Shown here one piece after another: positions 53,553-63,331 of a stretch of 64,000 bases of DNA (position 1 is the first letter of the stretch; each line of letters starts with the position of its first letter). The translations under genes were made by a program, and so were the position numbers. Under the pieces are notes generated by a model that did not search any database, had not been told where the DNA came from, and worked only from the letters and a program-made list of their open reading frames with translations. This DNA comes from Carnobacterium_B sp040274945 (GTDB lineage: Bacteria; Bacillota; Bacilli; Lactobacillales; Carnobacteriaceae), in contig NZ_JBEMAR010000008.1 in the NCBI RefSeq assembly GCF_040274945.1, forward strand, positions 75,142 to 139,141, in the 5' to 3' direction.

Positions 53553-54416
53553 CTATAAAGCCATATCAAACTCTAATTGAGAGCCGATTGCTTTATATCC
53601 TTCCATTTTGAAATCTTCTGCCTTTATATCATAAAAGCCAACACCACTAGGGACATCTAAATAGAACTTTATTGGTGAATTATCGAAGATGCTTGTGTTA
53701 TAGCGATTTAATAAAATCTTAGCATTATCAATATGTCGATCATAAATATGCAGATTCATTACATGCCAACTAAAAGTTCCTAGCTTCCAACCAAATCTTT
53801 TAGCAATCATCATTTGAAGTGAAACATATTGTATCTGATTTATACCCATTCCAGCCACTAGAAAATCACTAGATCGTTGGGTAAGACTAGCATCTAAATA
53901 CATTTCACCATTTACCTTCCGTACATCAAATAAAACCTCAAATGCACAAGGAGGTAATTTAGCATATTCATCTAAATCTTGATACTGCCACAAATTGATG
54001 ATATTTCTTCGATTGAAAGGATTCTTATCTAAGCCCTCCAAGAGACGATCAATGATAATATGTCTATCTACTGTGGCGCCATATCTTTGTCCAATCGTAT
54101 CATCTTCTAATGCCCAATCATCCCACCACATTACCCCACGTTCTCGTAAGGCTTTTAGATCAGATGTTTGATCTTGATAAATCCAAAGCATTTCTTGACG
54201 ACTTAATCCAGTATATACTGGGCGCAAGGAGCTGATTGGTAGCTCTCCTTTACTTAAATCAAATTTAACAAAAACATCTGTTATATAATAGCTTTCTGCT
54301 GGGGCACCATCTGATTTATAAACTGGACGACTGCCCTCAGATTTTACTCCATTACTCAAAACTTCCTCGATTGTGTTTGCCACAAACTTATCCATCTTAG
54401 TAGTTGTATAACTCAT
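53553..54416 (-). CDS. thyA: Thymidylate synthase
   Basis: 287 residues from ATG 54416 behind AGAGGAG. Catalytic Cys in LPPCAFEVLFDVR, 'QRSSDFLVAGMGINQIQY' and 'HVMNLHIYDRHIDN' (dUMP and folate site). The usual PPCH is PPCA here and the D of 'DLLLGxPFNI' is altered, a divergent phage-type ThyA; function as dUMP methylase is likely, another pyrimidine substrate is possible. Confidence 0.88.
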   Translation of the reverse strand: MSYTTTKMDKFVANTIEEVLSNGVKSEGSRPVYKSDGAPAESYYITDVFVKFDLSKGELPISSLRPVYTGLSRQEMLWIYQDQTSDLKALRERGVMWWDDWALEDDTIGQRYGATVDRHIIIDRLLEGLDKNPFNRRNIINLWQYQDLDEYAKLPPCAFEVLFDVRKVNGEMYLDASLTQRSSDFLVAGMGINQIQYVSLQMMIAKRFGWKLGTFSWHVMNLHIYDRHIDNAKILLNRYNTSIFDNSPIKFYLDVPSGVGFYDIKAEDFKMEGYKAIGSQLEFDMAL

Positions 54417-54418
54417 AT

Positions 54419-54685
54419 TCACACTCCTCTTTTGTAGAACGTCACGGTATACTCTCTTTCTTCTAAATCATACTCAAATACAGGCATTATACCATATTCA
54501 ATAAAATCCAGAAAGAAATTAGTTTCTCCACAATCTCTAATATAGCGAGATTTATCAGCAGGGAAGACAATTTTAAGACCTAAAATTGCGCCCTCCCTAA
54601 CATCTAAATCATCGTACTCTTGGAATTTATTGATAATATCTTGTTGCATATTGGATATTTGATTATCTAATAATTCTTTATACAT
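54419..54685 (-). CDS. Small protein, unknown
   Basis: 88 residues from ATG 54685 behind AGGAG; helical then beta. Between the nucleotidyltransferase and thyA, overlapping neighbours by a few bases (operon). Confidence 0.6.
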   Translation of the reverse strand: MYKELLDNQISNMQQDIINKFQEYDDLDVREGAILGLKIVFPADKSRYIRDCGETNFFLDFIEYGIMPVFEYDLEEREYTVTFYKRGV

Positions 54686-54687
54686 TA

Positions 54688-54882
54688 TCATACTCCTAAC
54701 TTATACGAAAAATCAATTTCTTTTACTTCTAAAGCTGAAGCTTTAAAAACAAGGTCTTTAATCTTTTCAGATTCGCCTTTAGTAATTGCCGGTGCTCGAC
54801 CATTTACTATTTTCATAGGTACATTAAGAATTTTGATTCCATTAATAGTGAGATCTTTATAAACCAATGTTTTAAATTCCAT
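54688..54882 (-). CDS. Small protein, unknown
   Basis: 64 residues from ATG 54882 behind GAGGAG; beta-rich. Same operon. Confidence 0.6.
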   Translation of the reverse strand: MEFKTLVYKDLTINGIKILNVPMKIVNGRAPAITKGESEKIKDLVFKASALEVKEIDFSYKLGV

Positions 54883-54884
54883 AA

Positions 54885-55574
54885 TCAATACTCCTCATAG
54901 TAATGTTCTAACCAACGAACCATTTTCATATCAAGTAACATATGAAAGTTACCATAATCAAAAGTTTCTGGATATTGTTTAGCTTTTTCTAGTAGAAAAT
55001 TCGCATCTTTAAATTCGTACTCTTTTTTACCTAATCTAACAGCTAAACATTCTTCTGGCTTTAAACCAGGTAAAGTAGAAGACTGTAAGGCAGATTCAAA
55101 GAGTTGCTCTAAATATAGGGCATGTGCCTTATCTTTTAACTGTCCTTTTTTAACCCGATTTTTATATTCTCCTCCAACAGAAAATAAAAAAGATTTCTTA
55201 TTAAAAACTAAAGAAGTTACAGTTTCATCCGAATCAAATAAAGTTTCTCCATATTGTAAAAAAGGTTCTTGGAATAAAGGCAAACTATTATGATAGCTAG
55301 GTTTTTTAAGATATTGTAATAAATAACGAACATCTTTAACTGTAACATGTTCAACCAATGTGTTATTAAGTTCTAAAACTTTTGATACCATTGGCTTACC
55401 TAAATATAAATCTTCTTTATCTGGCACTACAAAAGCTACGACATCATAGTCAGAATCTTTATTATAGAAATCGTACAATCGACTTCCATTTAAATATACT
55501 GCATAAACATTATAAGGCTGTAAAGCATCTAAAACAACTTGCTTTACTTCTTCTGGCATATTATGTTGTTCCAT
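54885..55574 (-). CDS. Nucleotidyltransferase-superfamily protein
   Basis: 229 residues. 'VYLNGSRLYDFYNKDSDYDV' is the GSR-x8-SDxD pol-beta-type nucleotidyltransferase core, with a third Asp/Glu near 'LVEHVTVKDV'; the C-terminal helical domain resembles COG3541 (YcgL-like) proteins. It may add nucleotides to RNA or a small molecule. ATG behind AAAGGAGAG; own TATAAT promoter (~55600). Confidence 0.82.
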   Translation of the reverse strand: MEQHNMPEEVKQVVLDALQPYNVYAVYLNGSRLYDFYNKDSDYDVVAFVVPDKEDLYLGKPMVSKVLELNNTLVEHVTVKDVRYLLQYLKKPSYHNSLPLFQEPFLQYGETLFDSDETVTSLVFNKKSFLFSVGGEYKNRVKKGQLKDKAHALYLEQLFESALQSSTLPGLKPEECLAVRLGKKEYEFKDANFLLEKAKQYPETFDYGNFHMLLDMKMVRWLEHYYEEY

Positions 55575-55639
55575 AAAGATCTCTCCTTTTATAAATAACT
55601 TTATAATATATTATAACACAACAAATAAAAAAAAGCAAG

Positions 55640-55665
55640 GTTTCCCCTGCTTTTTCTAAACAACA
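55640..55665 (-). terminator. Terminator-like hairpin
   Basis: AAAGCAGGGG / CCCTGCTTTT overlapping the downstream side of the 351-residue gene's end; T-run on the minus strand. Confidence 0.6.
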
Positions 55666-56721
55666 CTATTTTTTCATCATTTTAGATAACATCAACATCG
55701 ACATCATATCATTGTTGCTGCCATTTCCGCCACCAAAGATATTCCCGCCATTACCCATTAATGCCATCATCATCATTGGATTGTCAAATAATCCATCATC
55801 TTCGCTAGAATCAAAAGCATCTGCTAAAGGATTAATAACTTTTTCAACAAAGTCCATATCTTTCATTACAGCATTTTGAACTTTTGCGGCACTTTGTACA
55901 ATACCATTAGCCCCTACGTAGTTGTAAGTTTTTGCTTCTGCATCCACATCTACTACATAAACTAATTTGCCACCATCTGGACTAATAACTAAATCGCCAG
56001 CTTTCAATTTGCTAAAACGTTCTGGCAAGATCATTGCTGGAAATGGAACTTCCATAGCAAAACCAGTTTCATCGGTTAAAGCTTTGGTTTCTTTATCAAA
56101 AGAGAAATAACCACCATCCATTTTAACCGCTAATTTTTGGGTGATCATCGAAAAAGCGAAAACTCCAGTTAATTGTTTACCAACATTTTTAAGTCCTGGG
56201 ATATTGAAACCTCGTTTTTCTACACTATCTGTTTTCATCATACTATTATCTTCTCCTTCATTTAATTTATAATCATTGTCAAATTTAAATACAGTAACTT
56301 TATCTTCGCCAAAAAATTGTGGAAAATCTTTACTAAATAAATTTTCTACATCTCGATCCGTAAGTCCAGCATCTTTAAGGTAAGATTCAGAAAGAGCAAG
56401 TTCATATCTATCTTCTTCAAAAAAGACTTCATTAATGAATTTAGTAGCTTTTGTATCCCGCACTTTAAAATCATAAGTTCCTAGCAAATGAACATTAGTA
56501 AAATAAAATTTCTTGTTTTTACCGTATGGAGTATCGATATAGCTATAAAAAACATCTTTTTCAAAATCAAGCGATAATTGACGATAGTCCATGTTATATA
56601 ATAACCAATTAACAAAAATACGTAGCATTTTTGGATGAAGGAAATATTCATATGAACGAGAACTATTTTCAAAATGTCCCTCGATTGAAACCTTCAATCC
56701 ATCATATTTATTAAGTCCCAT
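55666..56721 (-). CDS. Two-part protein with SH3-like middle and Met/Gly-rich tail
   Basis: 351 residues. The first ~160 form an alpha/beta domain, the middle (~170-270) has 'LKAGDLVISPDGGKLVYVVDVDAEAKTY', an SH3-like barrel, and the end is Met/Gly/Asn-rich (GNGGNIFGGGNGSNND, MMSMLMLSKMMKK), like phage proteins of this barrel-tail type seen near ATP-grasp or vWA genes. No function assigned. Confidence 0.65.
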   Translation of the reverse strand: MGLNKYDGLKVSIEGHFENSSRSYEYFLHPKMLRIFVNWLLYNMDYRQLSLDFEKDVFYSYIDTPYGKNKKFYFTNVHLLGTYDFKVRDTKATKFINEVFFEEDRYELALSESYLKDAGLTDRDVENLFSKDFPQFFGEDKVTVFKFDNDYKLNEGEDNSMMKTDSVEKRGFNIPGLKNVGKQLTGVFAFSMITQKLAVKMDGGYFSFDKETKALTDETGFAMEVPFPAMILPERFSKLKAGDLVISPDGGKLVYVVDVDAEAKTYNYVGANGIVQSAAKVQNAVMKDMDFVEKVINPLADAFDSSEDDGLFDNPMMMMALMGNGGNIFGGGNGSNNDMMSMLMLSKMMKK

Positions 56722-56762
56722 AAGTGTTTTTCTCCTTTAACTTTATAATTAATTATATCATT

Positions 56763-57374
56763 TTAATTAAATTTTTTCAATAAATCTGATAAATGTTCTT
56801 TGGCTGTTAATACATTTGGTACAATAGCAACGTATTCTAACAGTCCTAAAATCTTTTCAATTTCTTCTTTATCAACTAAAATTTGTTGTTTGGCTGGAAC
56901 TTCTTTTTTAATAGGATTAACAAGCGATTCTGCTATTGCTTGACCTGCAAGACGATCTACAAGGTCATTTCCAGCATTTTTACTATGTCCCTTAACCCAA
57001 GAGAAGATGGTTTCTACTTTTTGGTCCCCTGAGATTAGCGATAGCATCAACGCATTAACAGATTCCTTATATCCCTTTGTTAAATCCGTATTAGTTTTCC
57101 ATTCGTTGCGGGCCCATTTACCAATTCCTTCATAATCATGAAAAATCTCAACTTTTCCGCCATTTGGAAAATATGTTTCTTTGTTTGCTTTAACCCATTT
57201 TAATGCTTCTAATGTAGCTTCTAGTTCACCATCAATTTGTCGAGAAGCTGGGTTTTCAACAACACTATGTGCTGTGCGCAAAAGAATATCATTTTCATCA
57301 AAAGCCGCAAAAGCCCAACCAGCAACGTTTGGGTTGACAGACTGCTTATAACTTCCATCTACATAAATTTTCAA
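56763..57374 (-). CDS. rnhA: Ribonuclease HI
   Basis: 203 residues, TTG start behind GGAGG. RNase H fold with catalytic Asp6 (IYVDGSYK), Glu (QIDGELEATLEAL), Asp (EIFHDYEG) and C-terminal 'WVKGHSKNAGNDLVDRLA' (His and Asp). Removes RNA from RNA-DNA hybrids in replication. The extra ~50-residue C-terminal tail is helical. Confidence 0.92.
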   Translation of the reverse strand: MKIYVDGSYKQSVNPNVAGWAFAAFDENDILLRTAHSVVENPASRQIDGELEATLEALKWVKANKETYFPNGGKVEIFHDYEGIGKWARNEWKTNTDLTKGYKESVNALMLSLISGDQKVETIFSWVKGHSKNAGNDLVDRLAGQAIAESLVNPIKKEVPAKQQILVDKEEIEKILGLLEYVAIVPNVLTAKEHLSDLLKKFN

Positions 57375-57391
57375 AATATTTTCCTCCTATT

Positions 57392-57586
57392 TTAACCTAC
57401 TAACATACGAATTTCTTCCAATATAGAAGCACTGTAATCATCAATTTTTTCTTCAAAGCCTAAATCAACAGTAGCTTCTCTGAAATTAATATCTGGTTCG
57501 ACAATTTTTTCTGAATTAATAATATCAAAATCGCCAGCAACAGACTCTACTTCTTGTAAGACTTTGATATACTCGGAAAGTTTCAT
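57392..57586 (-). CDS. Small acidic protein
   Basis: 64 residues from ATG 57586 behind AGAGG; helical/acidic. Directly upstream of rnhA. Confidence 0.6.
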   Translation of the reverse strand: MKLSEYIKVLQEVESVAGDFDIINSEKIVEPDINFREATVDLGFEEKIDDYSASILEEIRMLVG

Positions 57587-57662
57587 TTTCAAAACCTCTT
57601 TCAATTAACTTTATAATTAATTCTATCATTTTAAAAAATAAAAAACAACTAAGGAAAATCCC

Positions 57663-57917
57663 TTAGCTGTTTTCATAAATTGCTAATAATTCATCTATTT
57701 CGTCTGCATCAATATCTTCTATCTGGATAAAATCTAAATCATTAAACATGCCGTTTATAGTTAAGATGACCAATGAGTCTTCTTCCCACCATTCATCGAT
57801 TCCATTTTCATAGTTATATAGTTGATCCATATCAATATCTAAGATTTCTGACATTTCTTCAAGACTAATTCCATGCTCTATGCGATATTCATAAAGCTTT
57901 TCTCCATCGATTATCAT
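57663..57917 (-). CDS. Small HTH (XRE-type) acidic protein
   Basis: 84 residues; 'KLYEYRIEHGISLEEMSEILDIDMDQLYNYENG' fits an XRE helix-turn-helix, but the rest is very acidic, so it may be an anti-repressor-like or protein-binding HTH rather than a DNA binder. Confidence 0.65.
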   Translation of the reverse strand: MIIDGEKLYEYRIEHGISLEEMSEILDIDMDQLYNYENGIDEWWEEDSLVILTINGMFNDLDFIQIEDIDADEIDELLAIYENS

Positions 57918-57997
57918 ATTTATAATCTCCTTCCTTTTTAACTTCCTTCTAAAGGTAGTAAAAAAAGAAAATAAAATATGATAGGAAAAAGGTTAGG

Positions 57998-58822
57998 TTA
58001 TTCTGGTATAATATTACCTGTTCTAAAGTCATAGTAAGTCTCATTTTCGCCATCAATCTTGACTTGCAAGATATTTAACTGACCTTTTAAACCAAAAATC
58101 TCAGAACATGCGCCACCGTCAATATAAATGTGATCTTTGTTACGATAGATATTATTTTCGTCCTCTTGGGGAATCCATTCAGGATTTAACTCCCTTGTCA
58201 TAATATGACCCGCAACCACACGTTTATTCCATGGAGTATAACCCATTTGAGCAGGATATTTCCAAACCATATCATCTTTTGAAGAATCAGTCCAATGCCA
58301 AGTTGGAGTTTCTTCAAAGCCAGCATGAACGAATAAAGTATTTCCTTCTTCATGGAAATATTTAAGATTCTTCATCCATTCAATTTCTTTAGCATGGTTC
58401 TGTAAAATATGTCCGATCACATCTTTTGTCTTATCTTCAAAGGTGCTATCGTAGAAAAGTCCATCACCATATATAAGATTCTTGCCATTCATTTTAAATT
58501 TAGCATCTTTAATAAAACTCGCAGCAGTCCTAGCTCCACCATTATGTAGACTAAGCGTATTATACCTATTTTTAAGCCAGGCTAGAAACATTTCTTCGTG
58601 GTTCCCCATTAAAGCAATCACATTATCTGAACCATATTTTTCTTGAAGACTCATAATAGATTGAATAATTTCTAAACTACCAAATCCTCTGTCAATATTA
58701 TCTCCTAAGATAATAATCTTATCTTCTGGTTGTTTTACTAATAAAATATCTTTAATTGCTTCATCGAATTTTTCATTCATTCCATGCGCATCAGATAATG
58801 CATATATACTATAATTTTTCAT
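57998..58822 (-). CDS. PPP-family phosphatase / ApaH-like
   Basis: 274 residues from ATG 58822. PPP signatures SDAHGM (GDxHG-like), LGDNIDRG, MGNHEEM and a later HAGFEE: the protein-phosphatase/ApaH metal centre. Phage PPP enzymes dephosphorylate proteins or nucleoside polyphosphates. Confidence 0.88.
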   Translation of the reverse strand: MKNYSIYALSDAHGMNEKFDEAIKDILLVKQPEDKIIILGDNIDRGFGSLEIIQSIMSLQEKYGSDNVIALMGNHEEMFLAWLKNRYNTLSLHNGGARTAASFIKDAKFKMNGKNLIYGDGLFYDSTFEDKTKDVIGHILQNHAKEIEWMKNLKYFHEEGNTLFVHAGFEETPTWHWTDSSKDDMVWKYPAQMGYTPWNKRVVAGHIMTRELNPEWIPQEDENNIYRNKDHIYIDGGACSEIFGLKGQLNILQVKIDGENETYYDFRTGNIIPE

Positions 58823-59009
58823 TCTTTTTCCTCCCCATTGCAATAAAAGTAGCCTTTGAACCAGACATCATATATCCAGTTTGTTCTTCACTAGATAATA
58901 AAGATAATTTTTCTACTGTAATATCCAACTCTTTGATTCTTTTATTTATTCCTGCTTCTAATCCTTCATTTGAACGACCAAAAACACTAAAAACGCGTAC
59001 TTCCACCAA
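58809..59009 (-). CDS. Small protein, unknown
   Basis: 66 residues, TTG (or next-codon GTG) start behind AAAAGGAGG; helical with basic C-terminus; overlaps the phosphatase start. Confidence 0.55.
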   Translation of the reverse strand: MVEVRVFSVFGRSNEGLEAGINKRIKELDITVEKLSLLSSEEQTGYMMSGSKATFIAMGRKKNEKL

Positions 59010-59075
59010 TAAAAACCTCCTTTTAAAATAACTTATATGAATATTATATCAAAATAAAAAAGAATAGTCAAATGA

Positions 59076-60062
59076 CTATTCTCCTTTCTCTTGAAGATAT
59101 TTATTAATATTAATAGCTGCTGAAGCTCCATCACCAACTGCTACGGCAATTTGTTTATGATTATCTAGCACAACATCCCCTGCAGCAAATAGTCCATCCA
59201 TTGCCATAGTTTCATTTTCACAGGCATCAATATAACCATCTTTTAATAGAGGAAACATTTCAATCCAAATACGATCGACTTCACTTTGTAGATATTCTTT
59301 ATTAAGATTTTCCAGAAACTCTGTTCGAGGAACTTGTCCCACAGCTACGAATACACCATCAACTTTACGCTCAATAGTATAATCAACTTCGTCTCTAGCA
59401 TCTTCAACAACGATTCTTTCTACTGTTGTATTTCCTTTAATCTCAGTAATTTTAGCATTAAGCATGAACTCAATATTTGGAATTGCTTTTACTAACTCAA
59501 CTTCTCGATCGGTAGCTCTAAATTCGCTACGACGATGAATAAGAATAACTTTCTCTGCTTGTTTAGCCAAAATTTGAGCATCTTCAAAAGCTGTTTGCCC
59601 TCCGCCAACAATGGCAACTGTTTTACCTTGGAACAATGGAGCATCGCAAATTGCGCAATAACTAACTCCTCGTCCAGCAAAGTCTTCTTCACCTGGAACA
59701 TTTAATTTTCTAGGTTCTGCTCCAGATGCTACTAAAATTGTTCTTGCTTTATAGACTTCTCCCATATCTGTTCTTACTTTAAAGAATCCCATAACTCCAT
59801 CTTTTCGCACGTCTTGCGCAAAGCCAAAAACTTTTTCTACTCCATCTAATTCTTCTGTTTGCTTAGAAAATTGTTCAATAAGCAAAGGTGCTAAACTATC
59901 GTTAAAACCAAGATAGTTTTCAACTGATTCAGTATTTTGTACTTGTCCGCCTAAGCCATACCCAAAGATCCAAGCTACTTTTCTACTAAAACGTGATAGG
60001 TAAAGCGCTGCTGACATTGCAGCAGGTCCGCCACCAATTATAATTGTATCATATATAGTCAT
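59076..60062 (-). CDS. trxB: Thioredoxin reductase
   Basis: 328 residues, standard length. FAD site GGGPAAM (10-16), redox pair CAIC (Cys136, Cys139), NADPH site VGGGQTAFEDA (~153), FAD-binding 'GLFAAGDV' near the end. It would keep thioredoxin or a glutaredoxin-like donor reduced for the ribonucleotide reductase. Starts within the last codon of nrdG. Confidence 0.93.
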   Translation of the reverse strand: MTIYDTIIIGGGPAAMSAALYLSRFSRKVAWIFGYGLGGQVQNTESVENYLGFNDSLAPLLIEQFSKQTEELDGVEKVFGFAQDVRKDGVMGFFKVRTDMGEVYKARTILVASGAEPRKLNVPGEEDFAGRGVSYCAICDAPLFQGKTVAIVGGGQTAFEDAQILAKQAEKVILIHRRSEFRATDREVELVKAIPNIEFMLNAKITEIKGNTTVERIVVEDARDEVDYTIERKVDGVFVAVGQVPRTEFLENLNKEYLQSEVDRIWIEMFPLLKDGYIDACENETMAMDGLFAAGDVVLDNHKQIAVAVGDGASAAININKYLQEKGE

Positions 60063-60580
60063 TAGAAGTCCTCCATTATTTTTATTTTTCCTTCTGAGAG
60101 GGTATTCTGAACATCAATAGCTCGTTGATTATCTGATCCATACTTCTTTCCCTCTATTTTTCTATCTATCATAAACCTACCATCTACTAAAACATCTAAA
60201 TATTCTAGTATTGGTTTGAGTAATTTACTTCTTGAAACTTGCTCCCAAGTAAAACCCGTCCAGCATATTACATTCAAATCAGGACGCCATTCCTTCAAAG
60301 CTTTGACTATGTAAATTGTATCTTGTATATTTTTTGGACTTAATGGATCTCCGCCCAAGAGAGCAAGAGTATTTAATTGGAATACGCCTTCGCCCAAGCC
60401 ATCTTTTACCTCTTGGATTACTTGATCGTTATCCTGATATAATGTTTCGTTTCGTTCCCATGTTTCTTCATTCCAACATCCTGGGCAATGGTGTGGACAT
60501 TGGTTAAACCATAAAGAGACAGAAGCTCCTCGCCAGCTATTCTCCATGTCATATTTTTTAATCTGATGTAAATAAGCCAT
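60062..60580 (-). CDS. nrdG: Anaerobic RNR-activating radical SAM protein
   Basis: 172 residues from ATG 60580 behind GGAGG. CPHHCPGC (Cys28, 32, 35) binds the 4Fe-4S cluster that cleaves S-adenosylmethionine and puts the glycyl radical on NrdD; 'LGGDPLSPKN' is the SAM-binding GGE-like motif. Pairs with nrdD at 61123. Confidence 0.93.
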   Translation of the reverse strand: MAYLHQIKKYDMENSWRGASVSLWFNQCPHHCPGCWNEETWERNETLYQDNDQVIQEVKDGLGEGVFQLNTLALLGGDPLSPKNIQDTIYIVKALKEWRPDLNVICWTGFTWEQVSRSKLLKPILEYLDVLVDGRFMIDRKIEGKKYGSDNQRAIDVQNTLSEGKIKIMEDF

Positions 60581-60609
60581 ACTTTTCCTCCTAAAAAACT
60601 TGCAGCAAC

Positions 60610-60825
60610 CTATTTGGTCACTGCAAGGTAGATAAAGATTATAAAAATGATAAAGAAAGGAGCTAGAGGACCTGTCATAACAATCGCCAGATACGCCATA
60701 AGACAACACACAAGTAATGAGATAATTATTACTGCATTGTCATAAGCAAACAGTGCATTTAGCACACCTAAAATAATACTTCCTACAATCAAAATTAAAA
60801 TTGAAAATATTCCAAGTCCTACCAT
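60610..60825 (-). CDS. Small membrane protein
   Basis: 71 residues, three hydrophobic segments; between nrdD and nrdG. ATG behind AAAGGAG. Confidence 0.65.
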   Translation of the reverse strand: MVGLGIFSILILIVGSIILGVLNALFAYDNAVIIISLLVCCLMAYLAIVMTGPLAPFFIIFIIFIYLAVTK

Positions 60826-60838
60826 TCTAAAAACTCCT

Positions 60839-61117
60839 TTATTCTTTAGTTAATTCTTCTAATACGTATTCTAAATCTTCAATCTCCAACACTAAATTAT
60901 TGTGACGTTTTATATTCCAATAAGCCACACAAGCTATAATGAAAATATAAAAAGGTGTCATTGCAGATACTGCAACAGATGCTATAATAAAAAAAGCTAT
61001 AATAATTGTAAGAAGTATAGCAATAGCCCAATACCAATAATGGACAACTTTCATCATTTTAAGCTCTATTTTGGCAATTTCAAGTGCTTCTTTAATCATT
61101 TGTATTTCTTCTTGCAT
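60839..61117 (-). CDS. Membrane protein, coiled-coil plus two helices
   Basis: 92 residues from ATG 61117 (GTG 61126 overlaps the nrdD stop). Heptad-like N-terminus, helices at ~28-50 and 53-70. Confidence 0.65.
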   Translation of the reverse strand: MQEEIQMIKEALEIAKIELKMMKVVHYWYWAIAILLTIIIAFFIIASVAVSAMTPFYIFIIACVAYWNIKRHNNLVLEIEDLEYVLEELTKE

Positions 61118-61122
61118 ATGCT

Positions 61123-63252
61123 TCACCTTACAGAGTGTTTTACTCTGTCCTTAATTTCTTTTTGTTTTCCTGGGTTGTAGCGTGATTCACCTTTTACTTG
61201 ACCAAAGCTTAAATATCCGCAACAACGAGTTACTTCTGTTAGATTAGTGCTTTCACACTTAGGACAAGACTCTCGGAAATCTCCGCTATGTCCACAGTTC
61301 TCACAGGTTGTTGATACAACATTTACTCCATAATATAAACCAAGTTGCATTGCAGCATCAATAGCTTGCATAAGAACGCTTTGGTCTACACCATAAACAA
61401 ATTCATTATAACTAATTTTGCCACCAGTAGCTATTTGATGGAAAGGAGATTCAAAAGCTAATTTTTCAAATGCAGTTACATCTTCCCATACAGGTACGTG
61501 AAAACTATTAGTCATATACTCTCTATCGGTTACGCCTTCGATGATTCCATATTGTTTTTGGTTAATCTTTTGGAATCGATAACATAAACTTTCTGCTGGC
61601 GTTGAATATAAAGCATATAAATGATTATATTTCATTGTAGCATTTTCTGTTAATTTTTTCAAATAACGAACAATCTGGATCGCTCTTTTTTGACGATCTT
61701 TTTCTTCAGTATTCATGGCATTCAACATTTCATTAACACCAATATAACCTAACGATGCAGTGGATGCTTCATAGATTTTCCCAACTGTTTCATCATAACC
61801 AACAGAAGTCCAAGCTCCACCTTCGCAGAAATACAAAGGATTTGTTGAGCCTTTCATTTTAGAGATTTTCTTGTAGTAATCTTCATGAATTTCAAATACC
61901 ATTTCTGAATATTTTTCAATTAAATCAAAGAATTTGTGCCAATCTCCATTCGCTTCTAAAGCAATTTTTGGTAAGTTTAACGATACAGCTCCAATATTAG
62001 AACGACCAGTATAAATTTCTTCTCCATTATGTTCAAAAGGAGATAGATAAGCTCTACATCCCATAGGACTGACTACTTTGCCACCTGTGCGATCGTATAC
62101 TTCTGCTAAATGACCTGAATCTAAACTTAAATAGTCTGGATATAGACGAGTACGAGAACACTGAATTGCTTCTTGTTTAATGTCAAAGTTTGGAGAGCCA
62201 GGATTTCCATTCACTTCTGCACGATGTAAGAATACTAACTTAGGAAAGACAGCAGTAGTTTTCTTTTGGCCCATTCCTTTTTCTCTAACTTTAATTAAGT
62301 TTTTAGCAATTTCACGACCCCATACACTTGTATCTAAGCCAAATGTAACTGTTACAAATGGAATCTGTCCTAATGAATTTGAAACCGTATTAAGTTTTGT
62401 TTCAAAACCTTGAATACCTTGTTCAATTTCTCTTATAGTCATTTTGTAAGCCATCTCTCTCATTAATTCATCCATAACATCAGAAGTATCAAAGAGAATA
62501 TCTTGCACATTTTCCTCACAAAATTTTAAATTAGTTTTATAGCTTAATTCAGCATATTTTGCTAATACAGTATCAATTTCTGGAATTGTAAATCCCCCGT
62601 ATTGCTGTGCACTAGCACTTAGAGTAACATCACCAACAACTGCTAAAGCTGCTTGGATACTCTTAGGCTCAATATATTCAGCACCGTTCAAACTGAAGCC
62701 ACCATCTAATAGATTACCCATATTAAATAAGCAACAATTTTGCTCACGCAAATAACGTTCAGCCATATCATGGATATGAATGAAACCTTCTTCATGAGCC
62801 TCAACCCATTTTGGACTCAATTCATATTGTTTAACAAATTCTTTCATGGTAAGTCCACCAATAAGAGCCTGTTTAGTACTATTTAAACGACTATCTTTAT
62901 TGGCATTCTCATTATCCCCTGCATAAAGCACCCCTTCTGCCTCTGAGTGAATCTCTTTATAAGATTTTGCTAAATTCTTCTTGTAGTTTCGATAGACTGC
63001 ATAAGCTTCATATACAACAGGCCATTTCTTCATTAATTCATGTTGAACAATCTCATGCAAGTCACTTGTTTTAATCTTACGATCAAAAGCTAAATGAAAC
63101 TCAATATAATGAGCAATATCTGCAGCAGCTTTTCTATCTTTTTCATTAATTTCTACAACTTGTTTGGCTGCCGCTAAAATAGCCTCTTCTATTTTTGCCT
63201 TGTTAAATTTTTCTTCTGTACCATCTTTCTTGATAACAATAATTTCTTCCAT
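61123..63252 (-). CDS. nrdD: Anaerobic ribonucleoside-triphosphate reductase
   Basis: 709 residues from ATG 63252. N-terminal ATP-cone (residues ~1-85), the glycyl-radical barrel with 'CCLFNMGNLLDGGFSLNG' and 'CRAYLSPF', a C-terminal zinc ribbon (CENCGH, CPKC) and the glycyl-radical loop CCGYLSF. Makes dNTPs without oxygen, which implies growth of the host under low oxygen. With nrdG, trxB, thyA and folA it gives the phage a DNA-precursor pathway. Confidence 0.95.
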   Translation of the reverse strand: MEEIIVIKKDGTEEKFNKAKIEEAILAAAKQVVEINEKDRKAAADIAHYIEFHLAFDRKIKTSDLHEIVQHELMKKWPVVYEAYAVYRNYKKNLAKSYKEIHSEAEGVLYAGDNENANKDSRLNSTKQALIGGLTMKEFVKQYELSPKWVEAHEEGFIHIHDMAERYLREQNCCLFNMGNLLDGGFSLNGAEYIEPKSIQAALAVVGDVTLSASAQQYGGFTIPEIDTVLAKYAELSYKTNLKFCEENVQDILFDTSDVMDELMREMAYKMTIREIEQGIQGFETKLNTVSNSLGQIPFVTVTFGLDTSVWGREIAKNLIKVREKGMGQKKTTAVFPKLVFLHRAEVNGNPGSPNFDIKQEAIQCSRTRLYPDYLSLDSGHLAEVYDRTGGKVVSPMGCRAYLSPFEHNGEEIYTGRSNIGAVSLNLPKIALEANGDWHKFFDLIEKYSEMVFEIHEDYYKKISKMKGSTNPLYFCEGGAWTSVGYDETVGKIYEASTASLGYIGVNEMLNAMNTEEKDRQKRAIQIVRYLKKLTENATMKYNHLYALYSTPAESLCYRFQKINQKQYGIIEGVTDREYMTNSFHVPVWEDVTAFEKLAFESPFHQIATGGKISYNEFVYGVDQSVLMQAIDAAMQLGLYYGVNVVSTTCENCGHSGDFRESCPKCESTNLTEVTRCCGYLSFGQVKGESRYNPGKQKEIKDRVKHSVR

Positions 63253-63331
63253 ACTAACTTCAATCCTTCCAGTTCTCATTTACGGTAAATAAAATGAAAA
63301 ATCTCGAAGAAGAGTTTCTTCAAAAAAACCA